From Tannerellaceae bacterium (GTDB taxonomy: Bacteria > Bacteroidota > Bacteroidia > Bacteroidales > Tannerellaceae): a stretch of 64,000 bases of DNA. Below the pieces are notes generated by a model. It did not search any database. It saw nothing but the letters and a program-made list of their open reading frames with translations, and was not told where the DNA came from. Shown piece by piece: positions 26,372-36,201 of the stretch. The position numbers and the translations under genes are program-made. Location: NCBI GenBank assembly GCA_031271045.1, contig JAISWO010000017.1, forward strand, positions 1-64,000. Reading direction: 5' to 3'. Each line of letters begins with the position of its first letter. The stretch's first letter is position 1.

Positions 26372-27559
26372 ATGAAAGTATCCAAAGTAAACGGACAAAT
26401 CCAAACGCCCGCCCACGTAACCATCCCCTTCATCGAAGGCGACGGCGTCGGGCGCGAAATCACCCCCATCATGCAGCAAGTTGTCGACCAGGCCGTAGTC
26501 ACAGCCTACGGAGGTGTGCGAAGCATCGAATGGCTTGAACTGCTTGCCGGCGAGAAAGCCTTCCGGACGACCGGCAACTGGCTCCCGGAGGAAACCCCGG
26601 AAGCTTTCCGTCAGTACTTAGTCGGCATCAAAGGGCCGCTCACGACGCCCGTCGGAGGCGGCATCCGCTCGCTCAACGTGGCCCTCAGGCAGGAATTAGA
26701 CCTCTACGTCTGCCTCCGTCCCGTCCGCTGGTTCAAGGGCGTGGCCTCGCCGGTCAAAGAACCGCAGAAGGTCGATATGGTCATCTTCCGCGAAAATACG
26801 GAAGACATCTACGCCGGCATCGAATGGCAGCAAGGTACGGACGAGGCCCGCAAGCTGCTCCACTTCCTGACCGCCGAGCTGAACGTCACCCGGATCCGTT
26901 TCCCCCAAACGTCTTCCTTCGGCATCAAACCCGTCTCGGAAGAAGGCAGCGAACGCTTAGTGCGCGCCGCCATTGAATACGCCCTCCACCACAACCTGCC
27001 GAGCGTCACGCTGGTACACAAAGGCAATATCATGAAATATACCGAAGGCAGCTTCAAGAACTGGGGATACGCCCTGGCCGAACGCGAATACGCCGAGGAA
27101 CTCCGCAGCGGCCGGCTGACCATCAAAGACGTCATCGCCGACGCCTTCCTCCAGAACATCCTTCTCAAGCCGGAGGACTACTCCGTCGTCGCCACGCTCA
27201 ACCTCAACGGCGACTATATCTCCGACTCCTTAGCCGCCATGGTCGGAGGCATCGGCATCGCCCCGGGAGCCAACATCAATTACGAAACCGGTCACGCCAT
27301 CTTCGAAGCCACCCACGGAACAGCGCCCAACCTGGCAGGAGAAAACCGCGCCAACCCCTCCTCACTCCTGCTCTCGTCCGTCCTGATGCTCGAATACCTC
27401 GGATGGAACGAAGCGGCCGCCCTCATCACCGCCGCCCTCGAGAACGCCTTCCGGGCCGGCGAAGCCACCAACGACCTCGCCCGCTTCATGCCCGGAGGAA
27501 GATCGCTCGGCACCAAAGAATTTGGAGAATGTTTAATCAGTAAAATAAAGCAAGTATGA
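26372..27559 (+). CDS. icd: Isocitrate dehydrogenase
   Basis: A 395-residue decarboxylating dehydrogenase. The substrate-binding motif [13 protein letters not shown] and the metal-site segment containing [14 protein letters not shown] are present, as is GTAPNLAG near the end. The family is NADP-linked in most bacteria, but the cofactor is not decided here. It converts isocitrate to 2-oxoglutarate. The stop overlaps the gltA start by 4 bp (ATGA). Confidence 0.95.
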   Translation: MKVSKVNGQIQTPAHVTIPFIEGDGVGREITPIMQQVVDQAVVTAYGGVRSIEWLELLAGEKAFRTTGNWLPEETPEAFRQYLVGIKGPLTTPVGGGIRSLNVALRQELDLYVCLRPVRWFKGVASPVKEPQKVDMVIFRENTEDIYAGIEWQQGTDEARKLLHFLTAELNVTRIRFPQTSSFGIKPVSEEGSERLVRAAIEYALHHNLPSVTLVHKGNIMKYTEGSFKNWGYALAEREYAEELRSGRLTIKDVIADAFLQNILLKPEDYSVVATLNLNGDYISDSLAAMVGGIGIAPGANINYETGHAIFEATHGTAPNLAGENRANPSSLLLSSVLMLEYLGWNEAAALITAALENAFRAGEATNDLARFMPGGRSLGTKEFGECLISKIKQV

Positions 27560-28899
27560 AAAAAGAGTTTCTCATTTACAAGCTGTCCGAATCGGTTAAG
27601 ACTACCTGCCGGATAGATAACGACCTGTTCACGAAGTATAACGTCAAGCGCGGCCTGCGCAACGAAGATGGATCCGGCGTACTGGTCGGCCTCACCCAGA
27701 TCGGCAACGTCGTAGGCTACGAACGCCTCCCCGAAGGCGGCCTCAAAGCCATCCCCGGCAAACTATACTACCGTGGCTATGACATAGAAGACATCGTCCA
27801 CGCCCTGATGCACGAGAAACGCTACGGTTTTGAAGAAGTGGCCTACCTGATGCTCTCCGGCGACTTGCCCGACAAAGACAACCTGGCCAGTTTCAAAGAA
27901 CTGATCGCCGAAAACATGCCCCTGGAACAGAAGACAAAGATGAACATCATCGACCTGGAAGGCCAGAACATCATGAACATCCTCGCCCGGAGCGTTCTGG
28001 AGATGTATAATTACGACTCCAACCCTGACGACATCTCGCCCGACAACCTGATGCGCCAGTCGATCGACCTCATCTCCAAATTCCCGACCATCATCGCCTA
28101 TGCCTACAACATCTACCGCCACAGCTCCCACGGTCGCTCGCTTCATATCCGACACCCAAACGAAACGCTCTCCATCGCCGAGAATTTCCTCTATATGCTC
28201 AAAAGAGAGTATACCTTGCTCGACGCACGGACGCTGGACCTCTTGCTTGTCTTGCAGGCCGAACACGGCGGGGGGAACAATTCCACCTTCTCGGTCCGCG
28301 TGACCAGCTCAACCGGTACCGACACTTACTCTGCCATCGCCGCCGGCATCGGTTCGCTCAAAGGCCCTCTGCACGGAGGCGCCAACATCCAGGTAGTCGA
28401 CATGTTCAACCACCTGAAAGAACACATCGCCGACTGGACAAATACCGCCGAGATAGACGCCTACTTCATGCGTATGCTCAACAAAGAGGCGTACAACAAA
28501 ACCGGCCTCATCTACGGTATCGGTCATGCCGTCTATACCATTTCCGACCCGCGCGCTGTCCTTCTGAAAGAACTCGCCCGCGACCTGGCAAAGGAGAAAA
28601 GACGCACGGAAGAGTTCGCCTTCCTCGAACTCCTGGAAGAACGGGCCATCGAATGTTTTGCCAACTTCAAGGGCACCAAGAAACGTGTATCGTCGAACGT
28701 CGACTTCTATTCCGGCTTTGTCTACGAAATGATCGGCTTGCCCCAGGAGATTTATACGCCCTTGTTTGCCATGGCACGCATCGTAGGATGGACAGCCCAC
28801 CGCATCGAAGAGCTCAACTTCAAGAGCAAACGTATCATCCGCCCGGCCTATCGCAACATCCTGGACGAACAAGTCTACTCCCCTATTGCGGAACGATAA
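27556..28899 (+). CDS. gltA: Citrate synthase
   Basis: A 447-residue citrate/2-methylcitrate synthase family protein. Catalytic positions are visible: His in [12 protein letters not shown], His in [14 protein letters not shown], and Asp in [11 protein letters not shown]. It is coupled to icd by a 4-bp overlap and completes the acn-icd-gltA set, so citrate rather than 2-methylcitrate is the likely product. A long N-terminal arm of about 45 residues precedes the usual start of the fold. Confidence 0.95.
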   Translation: MKKEFLIYKLSESVKTTCRIDNDLFTKYNVKRGLRNEDGSGVLVGLTQIGNVVGYERLPEGGLKAIPGKLYYRGYDIEDIVHALMHEKRYGFEEVAYLMLSGDLPDKDNLASFKELIAENMPLEQKTKMNIIDLEGQNIMNILARSVLEMYNYDSNPDDISPDNLMRQSIDLISKFPTIIAYAYNIYRHSSHGRSLHIRHPNETLSIAENFLYMLKREYTLLDARTLDLLLVLQAEHGGGNNSTFSVRVTSSTGTDTYSAIAAGIGSLKGPLHGGANIQVVDMFNHLKEHIADWTNTAEIDAYFMRMLNKEAYNKTGLIYGIGHAVYTISDPRAVLLKELARDLAKEKRRTEEFAFLELLEERAIECFANFKGTKKRVSSNVDFYSGFVYEMIGLPQEIYTPLFAMARIVGWTAHRIEELNFKSKRIIRPAYRNILDEQVYSPIAER

Positions 28900-28922
28900 G
28901 CTAATTGTTTAAGAAAACACCA

Positions 28923-28930
28923 TACCTTTG
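28923..28930 (+). promoter_or_regulatory. -7 box of the secreted 791-residue protein
   Basis: TACCTTTG, 45 nt before the ATG at 28976 and just after the gltA stop, so the next gene is probably a separate unit. Confidence 0.55.
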
Positions 28931-28975
28931 CGCACTTTTAACACGGACAAAGAATAGCTAATAATAAAGTAGTAT

Positions 28976-31351
28976 ATGAATAAGAAATGTTTTTTATGTG
29001 CATGGATGGTCTGCCTGGCAATAGCGTCGGGCCATGCCGGAGCGACAGGGCTTCGCGACGGCATGGCGTTGGCGCGGTATGCTTTTACGTCGACGGGGTG
29101 GGCCACGTTTGGTATCGTACTGCCGGAGGGACAAGCGACCGACGGCCTGGCAGTGGGGGCGCTTCCTACGCAGACCGATGTTAAGAACCGATGGGTGGAC
29201 GGCTCTATCCGTTACGCTATCCTGACGGTCAAGGTCACTGCCGCCGGGACGTATGACATCCGCGAGGCGGGTACGCCGGCCGGTTCGTTTACGCCCGTTA
29301 CCCCTGCCGCCCAGCTCGACTTGGCCATCGAGGGGGCGCATTACGTCTCAACGGTTACGGCCTCCGCGCAGGCCTCCTCACAGAGTATGGACGTATGGCT
29401 CGACGGCCCCTTAGTCCGGGAATACCGTATCAGAGACATCCCTCAGAACAACGGCGCAGCGCATCCTTTCCTTTCCAATATCTGGGACATAAGGATGTAC
29501 AACGACGGCACGGCGCGCGTGGATGTGACGGTGGAGAATATCCGCGACGTCGCCATTGCCGGCGGAGTGGTTTACGGCGTGGATATCCTGCTGAACGGCC
29601 TGAACGTCTTCCACCGCGATGCGGCAGCGCCGGGGGCGAATCCGCTGACAACAGACGGGTGCACCTCTACCTCCGCAAACAATGCCCTGGAAACGGGCAA
29701 CTACATCCGCCTGACTTCGGGCCCGCAGGCAGGCGAAGTTGCTATTGTCGGCAGGGCATCGGACACCTTTGACTCGTATCCCGTCTGTTTTTCGGGCGCT
29801 CAGGAGAACGTTGCCTGGGAGCGCGTCCTGTACCACCCCTACGCCACGCGCTGGCGCCGGACGTTTGCGGTAAACGGCTTTACGGAGGCTGCCGTCGTGC
29901 CCGACTTCGCGCCTTTCATAGCTGCCAATGCCGTGCCCGCCTATATGCCAACGGTAAACAACCCATCCCACACGCTTCAGCGCGGGCAATGGGAACGTTC
30001 CGACATTTTGAACTTCGGCAAGATGGTCATGTATATGCCTACCGGAGGAGGACGGGAGGACATCGGGCCGTACCCGGACTGGACAGCGCAGTACGTCGTC
30101 CACAAGACCGCCTCGCTGCGGGAGTACATGCTGGCGAACGGCGACCTGGCCGGTTCGTGGAGCGGACACTACGCCAAGGACGACCCTTCGAGCATCGTAA
30201 CGGTGAATGAGAAGCCGGACTACTGGTTCGACCAACGTGCCGGGGAAGGCAACAAGCCGCTGAACAACCTCCGGGGAGTCACCAACGCTCCGGACGGCGC
30301 CCATGTGCCGTCGCTGGCCTACGTCCCCTACCTTATCACCGGAGACCGCTATTACAGCGACGAAATGCTGCATTACGCCAACCATGCCGTGCTGGGTTCG
30401 TACCCCGGATACAACAGTCGTTTGGGCGAGCAAGGCCTTATTTTGAGTAACGAGATGCGCGGCTGGGCGTGGCGCTTCCGCGACATCACCGACGCCGCCA
30501 ACTACCTGCCCGACAACCACCGGTACAAGGATTATTTTACAGGAATCAGGGACAACAACCTGAAAGCGATAGATAAATACTCGGACGACAATCCGAGCCC
30601 CCTGGGCTTCATACCCTTCAACACAAACACCAGCGGGGATTTTGTGACCGTCGCCTTCCCCTGGCAATACGCTTACATGGCCTGGTCGCTGGATCACGCC
30701 ATCCGGCAGAGCACCGCCGCAAACGGTTCCGTCATGCGCGACCGCATCCTGACCCTGGCGCTGGCTTCGCTCAACAGTGCCCCGGACTTCCCGCCGGAAT
30801 ACGCCACCATGTACTGGCCTGCCATCGGTGTCCGGACAGAGGCGGGAGGCATACGCTACCTCAGCACCTGGAAGGAACTTTTCGACGCCAACTTCCGCAA
30901 CGAAGACGGTTCCCTGAAGCCTCCCCCGGCATGGGCCGGCAACTATGGCAACGAGATGCACATGCTGATGGTACTGGCCAAGCAAGCCGGCCTGCCGAAC
31001 GCCGCCTCCGGCCTCACCTGGGTGGACCGTGAAGCCGGCAACGGATCCATGATCGGGTCGTTAAACGCACGCGCCGCCTACGCCTTGCTGGACGGCTCGC
31101 CCGACTTCGGCGACTCCGTCGAACCCTTCCCCGTCGTCCTTTCACCTTCCAACAGACTGAAAGCAACCCCAGTCTCCGGCTTCCTGCTCATTACCGGCCT
31201 TGCAGAAGGAGAACCCTTTCGCATCTACAACCTGCAAGGACAACTCATCTACCAGGCCAAAGCCGGCGCCACAGAAGAGCGCGTTCCCCTGCACCAACGA
31301 GGTGTTTACATCGTGACAGCCGGGAAGGAAGCGGTGAAAACGGCCTATTGA
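28976..31351 (+). CDS. Large secreted protein with T9SS-like C-terminal domain
   Basis: A 791-residue exported protein. The signal peptide ends near SGHAGATG. Residues about 25-330 are beta-rich. The middle (about 400-680) alternates helices with short conserved turns, suggesting an alpha/alpha toroid such as in polysaccharide lyases or hydrolases, but I cannot name a family. The last 75 residues look like a type A type IX secretion domain: FRIYNLQGQLIYQ, then VPLHQRGVYIVTAGKE, ending in basic and aromatic residues. It would then be exported and anchored at the surface. It is followed by the 23-bp array. Confidence 0.75.
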   Translation: MNKKCFLCAWMVCLAIASGHAGATGLRDGMALARYAFTSTGWATFGIVLPEGQATDGLAVGALPTQTDVKNRWVDGSIRYAILTVKVTAAGTYDIREAGTPAGSFTPVTPAAQLDLAIEGAHYVSTVTASAQASSQSMDVWLDGPLVREYRIRDIPQNNGAAHPFLSNIWDIRMYNDGTARVDVTVENIRDVAIAGGVVYGVDILLNGLNVFHRDAAAPGANPLTTDGCTSTSANNALETGNYIRLTSGPQAGEVAIVGRASDTFDSYPVCFSGAQENVAWERVLYHPYATRWRRTFAVNGFTEAAVVPDFAPFIAANAVPAYMPTVNNPSHTLQRGQWERSDILNFGKMVMYMPTGGGREDIGPYPDWTAQYVVHKTASLREYMLANGDLAGSWSGHYAKDDPSSIVTVNEKPDYWFDQRAGEGNKPLNNLRGVTNAPDGAHVPSLAYVPYLITGDRYYSDEMLHYANHAVLGSYPGYNSRLGEQGLILSNEMRGWAWRFRDITDAANYLPDNHRYKDYFTGIRDNNLKAIDKYSDDNPSPLGFIPFNTNTSGDFVTVAFPWQYAYMAWSLDHAIRQSTAANGSVMRDRILTLALASLNSAPDFPPEYATMYWPAIGVRTEAGGIRYLSTWKELFDANFRNEDGSLKPPPAWAGNYGNEMHMLMVLAKQAGLPNAASGLTWVDREAGNGSMIGSLNARAAYALLDGSPDFGDSVEPFPVVLSPSNRLKATPVSGFLLITGLAEGEPFRIYNLQGQLIYQAKAGATEERVPLHQRGVYIVTAGKEAVKTAY

Positions 31352-31363
31352 AATCGACCGACA

Positions 31364-31463
31364 TTGTGCAAGGTTGCACAAAGGCATTGTGCAATGCTGC
31401 ACAAAGGCGTTGTGCAACCTTACACAAAGGCGTTGTGCAAGGCTGCACAAAGGCGTTGTGCAA
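31364..31463. repeat. Array B: four 23-bp dyadic tandem repeats plus a partial copy
   Basis: TTGTGCA begins at 31364, 31387, 31410, 31433 and 31456 (partial), all 23 bp apart. A clean unit reads TTGTGCAAGGCTGCACAA: 7-bp arms TTGTGCA and TGCACAA around 4 nt, an operator-like dyad. The array starts 12 bp after the stop of the secreted protein gene and lies 60 bp before the recQ promoter. The period is not a multiple of three, which argues against a coding repeat. Confidence 0.93.
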
Positions 31464-31523
31464 AGCTTCCGGCGACGACTGCTATTTGGGAGCGCCTTAT
31501 TTCGTATCAGCCCGATTTCAACT

Positions 31524-31531
31524 ATCTTTGT
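31524..31531 (+). promoter_or_regulatory. -7 box of the second recQ
   Basis: TATCTTTG, 25 nt before the ATG at 31557, with GGGAG just before the start codon. Confidence 0.6.
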
Positions 31532-31556
31532 TCTTCCAATAAAACAAAGGGAGATC

Positions 31557-33404
31557 ATGCAGGAACTGACGCTTTTGCTAAAGAAATATTTCGGGTTCGA
31601 CAGCTTCCGCCCCTTACAGGCTGAAGTGATACAACGGGTCATAGAGAAGAAAGATTCATTGGCGCTTATGCCGACGGGAGGAGGAAAGTCCATCTGTTTC
31701 CAGTTGCCTGCCGTTTATCTGCCGGGGACGGCTGTCGTTGTTTCTCCCCTGATCGCCCTGATGAAAGACCAGGTGAAGGGTTTGACCATGAACGGTATCC
31801 CGGCGGCGGCCCTCAACAGTATGATGCCGGAAGGAGAACGCCAACAACTGCGCCAGCAATGCCTCCAGGGCAAGTACAAACTCCTGTATATATCGCCCGA
31901 AGGATTGCTGAACGAGCTGGACTGGCTGCTTGCACGTATGGAGATTTCCTTGATTGCCATAGACGAGGCGCACTGTATCTCGCGCTGGGGACATGATTTC
32001 AGGCCGGAATACGCGCAACTGGCCGTTGTGAAGGAACGCTTCCCCCACGTGCCGGTCATCGCACTGACGGCAACAGCCGACAAGATCACGCGGCTCGATA
32101 TTATGGACCAACTGAAGTTGCACGATCCCCAACTGTTTATCTCTTCCTTCGACCGGCCCAACCTTTCGCTGGCCGTACACCGTGGATTGGACAAAAAGGA
32201 TAAGCTGGCAGCCATCCTCCGCTTCATCCGCCACCACAAGGACCAAAGCGGCATCCTCTACTGCATGAAGCGGGTCGATACCGAGGCGGTCGCCTCGCTG
32301 TTGACAACAAACGGCATACGGGCGGCAGCTTATCACGCCGGACTCTCGCCCTCGCAAAGGGAACAGGCGCAGGACGACTTCATCAACGACCGCATCGAAG
32401 TTGTCTGCGCAACGATCGCCTTCGGAATGGGAATAGACAAAAGCAATGTGCGTTGGGTGATTCATTACAATATGCCCGGCAATATCGAAAACTATTACCA
32501 GGAAATAGGACGCGCCGGACGGGATGGCCTGCATAGCGATACGCTGCTCTTCTACTCGCTGGGCGACCTGGTGCTGCTCCGGCGCTTTGCCGAAGAAAGC
32601 GGCCAGAACGAAGTGAATATGGACAAGCTCCACCGTATGCAGCGCTATTGCGAAACCGACGTCTGCCGCCGGCGTATCCTGCTCAATTACTTCGGCGAAG
32701 AGGCCGGGCAGGATTGCGGCAATTGCGACGTATGCCGCAATCCTCCCCAACAGTTCGACGGAAGTATCCTGGTGCAAAAGGCCCTCAGCGCCATCCTCCG
32801 GACCGACGAACGCATCGGTATGCAGATGACGATTGATATTCTGCGCGCCTCCGGACGGGGAGACCTGCTTCAGTTGGGATACGATAAACTGAAAACCTAC
32901 GGCGCCGGGCGCGACCTGCCTTTCAAGGTATGGAAAGAATACCTCTATCAAATGCTTCAATTGGGCTATGTCGAAATAGACTATGCCAACGGCCAGACGT
33001 TGAAGGCAACGCCTTCGGGACGGAAAGTCCTCTTCGGCCAGGCGCAGGCCGTATTGGCCACCTACCGCGAACCGGAAGAGGTCGTTCGCGCTGCGGAAAA
33101 GAAAGAGAAGAAAGAGAAGAAAAAACGCCCCGCCGCCCCGTCGCCCCAGCCGGTCCGGATCATAGAGGCGAACTCGCCGGAAGAAACCTTGCTGGATGCC
33201 CTGCGCCAACTGCGCCGCCGGATCGCCCAGCAGGATGGAGTACCGCCCTACATTGTCTTTGCCGACGACTCCCTGCAAGAGATGGCGCAAAAGAAACCCC
33301 TCTCGATCGACGCCTTTGCCGGCATACGCGGCGTAGGAGAGATCAAACGCGAAAAATACGGCAAGGTATTCGTCGCCCTCATCCGACACGTAGTCGGTAA
33401 ATAG
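31557..33404 (+). CDS. recQ: RecQ-family DNA helicase (second of three)
   Basis: A 615-residue RecQ with Walker A MPTGGGKS, DEAHCISRWGHDFRPEY, QEIGRAGRDG, the RQC zinc cluster (NYFGEEAGQDCGNCDVC) and a C-terminal HRDC domain (about residues 540-615). A Lys/Glu-rich linker precedes the HRDC. The ATG at 31557 is favoured because the promoter lies 25 nt upstream. The frame stays open upstream through the 23-bp array, but that part is not protein-like. The gene ends in a strong inverted repeat facing panB. Confidence 0.95.
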   Translation: MQELTLLLKKYFGFDSFRPLQAEVIQRVIEKKDSLALMPTGGGKSICFQLPAVYLPGTAVVVSPLIALMKDQVKGLTMNGIPAAALNSMMPEGERQQLRQQCLQGKYKLLYISPEGLLNELDWLLARMEISLIAIDEAHCISRWGHDFRPEYAQLAVVKERFPHVPVIALTATADKITRLDIMDQLKLHDPQLFISSFDRPNLSLAVHRGLDKKDKLAAILRFIRHHKDQSGILYCMKRVDTEAVASLLTTNGIRAAAYHAGLSPSQREQAQDDFINDRIEVVCATIAFGMGIDKSNVRWVIHYNMPGNIENYYQEIGRAGRDGLHSDTLLFYSLGDLVLLRRFAEESGQNEVNMDKLHRMQRYCETDVCRRRILLNYFGEEAGQDCGNCDVCRNPPQQFDGSILVQKALSAILRTDERIGMQMTIDILRASGRGDLLQLGYDKLKTYGAGRDLPFKVWKEYLYQMLQLGYVEIDYANGQTLKATPSGRKVLFGQAQAVLATYREPEEVVRAAEKKEKKEKKKRPAAPSPQPVRIIEANSPEETLLDALRQLRRRIAQQDGVPPYIVFADDSLQEMAQKKPLSIDAFAGIRGVGEIKREKYGKVFVALIRHVVGK

Positions 33405-33408
33405 ACAA

Positions 33409-33464
33409 ACGGCAAATAAAGAATGGCGAACAGTTCTCACCGCTCGCCATTCTTTATTTGCCGT
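33409..33464. terminator. 21-bp perfect inverted repeat between convergent genes
   Basis: The arms 33409-33429 and 33444-33464 are exact complements of each other (21 bp) around a 14-nt loop. The core pairs AATGGCGA with TCGCCATT. It lies between the recQ stop and the panB stop, so it probably ends both transcripts. The stem is unusually long and lacks a separate T-run, though its own outer AT-rich part (AATAAAG) may serve. Confidence 0.8.
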
Positions 33465-33473
33465 TCACTCTCT

Positions 33474-34298
33474 TCAGTATTGTTCCCGTTCGTTGGGGAA
33501 ATCCTGTCGTTTTACATCTTCGATATAGGCTTGGACGGCACTGGTGATTGATTCCTTCAGATTAGCATAACGACGCAGGAAGCGAGGGGAAAACCCTTCG
33601 GTAATGCCCAGCATATCGTGCATGACAAGCACCTGACCGTCTACGCCCTTGCCGGCGCCGATACCGATCATCGGGATCGTCAGTTCCGAGGCTACCTGTG
33701 CGGCCAGCGCGGCCGGAATCTTTTCGAGCACAATACCGAAGCAGCCGATGTCTTCCAACAGGTGGGCGTCGGCAATCAGTTTGTTAGCTTCCGTTTCTTC
33801 GCGAGCCCGCACGGTGTAGGTACCAAATTTATTAATCGACTGGGGAGTGAGGCCCAGATGCCCCATCACGGGGATACCGGCCGACAGGATGCGTTCGACC
33901 GATTCGCGGATCTCCGAGCCGCCTTCCATCTTGATGCAATCGGCATGAGTTTCTTTCATCACGCGGATGGCCGACGAGATGGCTTCTTTGGAATTACCCT
34001 GGTAGGTGCCGAAAGGCAGGTCGACGATGACAAGCGCCCGGCGAACGGCTTTCACCACCGACTTGCCGTGGTAGATCATCTGGTCGAGCGTTATGGGGAG
34101 CGTCGTCGTGTTGCCGGCCATGACGTTCGAGGCCGAATCGCCGACTAAGATGACGTCCATACCCGCCTCGTCGATGATGCGCGCCATGGAATAGTCGTAG
34201 GCCGTCAGCATGGAAATCTTTTCGCCCCGCTGCTTCATCTCGATCAGGCGGTGCGTGGTTACTTTGCGCTCTCCCAAGTCACGTTTTGCTACTGACAT
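33474..34298 (-). CDS. panB: 3-methyl-2-oxobutanoate hydroxymethyltransferase
   Basis: A 274-residue TIM-barrel enzyme that makes ketopantoate for pantothenate and coenzyme A. Diagnostic segments are [11 protein letters not shown], the metal-binding [26 protein letters not shown] and GHLGLTPQS. The length is typical. It starts 25 bp after the stop of the DUF1080-PHP gene and may be co-transcribed with it. No panC or panD is nearby. Confidence 0.96.
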   Translation of the reverse strand: MSVAKRDLGERKVTTHRLIEMKQRGEKISMLTAYDYSMARIIDEAGMDVILVGDSASNVMAGNTTTLPITLDQMIYHGKSVVKAVRRALVIVDLPFGTYQGNSKEAISSAIRVMKETHADCIKMEGGSEIRESVERILSAGIPVMGHLGLTPQSINKFGTYTVRAREETEANKLIADAHLLEDIGCFGIVLEKIPAALAAQVASELTIPMIGIGAGKGVDGQVLVMHDMLGITEGFSPRFLRRYANLKESITSAVQAYIEDVKRQDFPNEREQY

Positions 34299-34323
34299 GA
34301 TACGTTAATGTTTAAGTGATTGA

Positions 34324-35718
34324 TTATATTTTAATTTTCGGTTTATACATATCCTCTGCCTTAAGGCCGCAGGCTTCTTTCATCCGGACGCAGTATTCCA
34401 GCTTGCCGACTTCGGCCTCGGCATTGTTGGTGCCGAAGGTAAACTTCACGCCGGCGGCTTTGGCTTTTTGGATAATCGCCTGGTTCGGTATTTTATAGCG
34501 CGCATTTATTTCCAGTGCCTTGCCGCTGTGCGCAAGGGCGTCGACAAAGCGGTTCATGCGCTTTTCGGTCCAGAACTCATCGTAGCGATCTTCCATCTGC
34601 GGAGGGAGGAAGCAGGGATTGACGTAGATGTCCATCGGTTCCTGTAATACGCCGCAGATGCGGTCGACGATCAGGTCCATGTACTGCTGTTCGTCCTCGA
34701 TCCAGGTTTCTTCAGCTATCCAGATGCGGCTGCGTCGTCCTTTGCCGTCGGTAAACGTCAGGGCGTCGGTAAAGACATAATCAAACTCGTCGCGCACTTC
34801 GGGCGAGAAGGTCTCGATCCATTCACGTCCTTCGGCTTGCATGGCGAGGATGAAAGGCTCGGAGCGCATTTCGTTGAGGAAATTCAGCACACCGGCATCG
34901 TCGGTAATAGGGAAGCCGATTCCGCAATTCGGGGCGATGGCGTAGTTGATGCCCGTTTGCCGCGATTGCAGGGCAGCGCCTTCGTTGGTCAGTCCGCCTT
35001 TGAGGTGCACATGATAATCCAGGACGGGGAAATCCTCCTGGTGCAGGCGGATGATGTGATCGGTCTGTTCGTCTGTCGCTTCGGCCAGTTGCGCCGGTAT
35101 GCCGGCGGCAGCTTCCTTCGGGTCGATCGTCTCGACGTTGATGCGTTTGATTTCGATCGTCCCCTCGCCTTCACTTTCGAGGGCAAAGGTTCCTTCCGAA
35201 AGGAGTGCGGCGGCATGATCGCCGGTGCGGAACGGCGCCGAGGGCTCGATGTATTCGACCACCGGGCTACCGTTGATGCCTACCGTAACAGCCTGTCCTC
35301 TCACCGTGATGTCGAGGGTAAACCATTCATTTTCGCGCACGAAACTTTTCGTCAGGTTACGTACGGCCACTAAGCTGCCGCTCATTTTCCACCATACCGG
35401 ATCGTCGCGGTCGTTATTGATTGCCACGCAATAGCCTTTCGTCAGCGAGGCGTCGGTATGAAACCGGACAGCTCCTTTGCCGCCTTGCGTAGTACGCAAT
35501 TCGAGGCTGAGGGTAAAGTTTTTGTACCGTCCGCCTTTGAGTATCGCCCTGGCGTCCGGTCCGGATAGGACAATCGCCCCGTTACTGAGGGAAACCTCCC
35601 CCGTTGTCGCCCATTTATCCAAACTATTCCCGTCGAACAATGGCCCGCTTGCCCACTGGGAGCAAGACAGGAGCAGGATACAACATAGACCTGCCCCTAA
35701 AAATGAGATTGTTTTCAT
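34324..35718 (-). CDS. Lipoprotein fusing a DUF1080-like domain to a PHP-like domain
   Basis: About 464 residues. A signal peptide with lipobox LLSC is followed by a DUF1080 (3-keto-glycoside hydrolase type) beta-sandwich, with LFDGNSLDKW at the start and FTLSLELRT, over about residues 25-200. The C-terminal half starts DYHVHLKGG and looks like a PHP-type metal-dependent phosphoesterase fold (FTFGTNNAE near the end). I know these domains separately. Their fusion suggests a periplasmic or surface two-domain enzyme. An ATG 7 codons upstream (35739) is too close to the promoter. Confidence 0.8.
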   Translation of the reverse strand: MKTISFLGAGLCCILLLSCSQWASGPLFDGNSLDKWATTGEVSLSNGAIVLSGPDARAILKGGRYKNFTLSLELRTTQGGKGAVRFHTDASLTKGYCVAINNDRDDPVWWKMSGSLVAVRNLTKSFVRENEWFTLDITVRGQAVTVGINGSPVVEYIEPSAPFRTGDHAAALLSEGTFALESEGEGTIEIKRINVETIDPKEAAAGIPAQLAEATDEQTDHIIRLHQEDFPVLDYHVHLKGGLTNEGAALQSRQTGINYAIAPNCGIGFPITDDAGVLNFLNEMRSEPFILAMQAEGREWIETFSPEVRDEFDYVFTDALTFTDGKGRRSRIWIAEETWIEDEQQYMDLIVDRICGVLQEPMDIYVNPCFLPPQMEDRYDEFWTEKRMNRFVDALAHSGKALEINARYKIPNQAIIQKAKAAGVKFTFGTNNAEAEVGKLEYCVRMKEACGLKAEDMYKPKIKI

Positions 35719-35750
35719 AAAAAGATTTATTCGATACATTTAAAATACCC

Positions 35751-35758
35751 CAAAAGTA
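35751..35758 (-). promoter_or_regulatory. -7 box of the DUF1080-PHP gene
   Basis: TACTTTTG on the minus strand, with TTTG about 22 nt upstream as -33. It supports the start at 35718. Confidence 0.5.
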
Positions 35759-35877
35759 CGACAAAGTTCATACCACCTGACAAACTTCCCGATATATTTT
35801 GTTTCACATCAAGATTACAGAGATAGAAATCCGAATCCGGGACTCCCTTCTCCCCTCCAGCACGGAACATTTCTGCC

Positions 35878-36087
35878 CACAAACAATTTTCAGACGCTCA
35901 CAAACATTTTTTAGACACCCACAAATGACTTTCGAACGCTCACAAACATTTTTTAGACACCCACAAACATTTTTTAGACGCCCACAAACATTTTTTAGAC
36001 GCCCACAAATGACTTTCGAACGCTCACAAACAATTTTTAGACGCTCACAAATGACTTTAGGACGCCTACAAATGAATTGCGAGCAAA
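35878..36087. repeat. Array C: nine 21-bp tandem repeats of two kinds plus a decayed copy
   Basis: Units start every 21 bp from 35878 to 36067. One kind reads CACAAACATTTTTTAGACGC, the other CACAAATGACTTTCGAACGC. Their order is mixed (a, a, b, a, a, a, b, a, b, decayed b). There are no spacers. The array fills the divergent gap between the DUF1080-PHP gene and the NTPase locus. Its right end is about 55 bp from the NTPase promoter. Confidence 0.95.
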
Positions 36088-36140
36088 TATTTGAGAACAA
36101 TCCGGAAACTTACTCCAACACATTTTTTTGAGGGAATACG

Positions 36141-36170
36141 TTTGAAAAATAAAAACATCCCCTATCTTTG
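36141..36170 (+). promoter_or_regulatory. Promoter of the NTPase locus
   Basis: A -33 TTTG at 36141-36144 and a -7 TATCTTTG at 36163-36170, 18 bp apart. It places the start codon at 36202 or 36211 rather than at the earlier in-frame ATG at 36091. Confidence 0.65.
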
Positions 36171-36201
36171 TTGTCATAATCATCAAAAAAACAACAACCC
36201 T

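Noticed and set aside
29411..30985. 524-codon minus frame opposite the secreted protein
   Set aside because: Shadow of a GC-rich gene. No motif, and composition biased to Arg, Val and His.
31656..33440. 594-codon minus frame opposite the second recQ
   Set aside because: The plus strand encodes all RecQ motifs. The minus frame has no domain and runs through the terminator.
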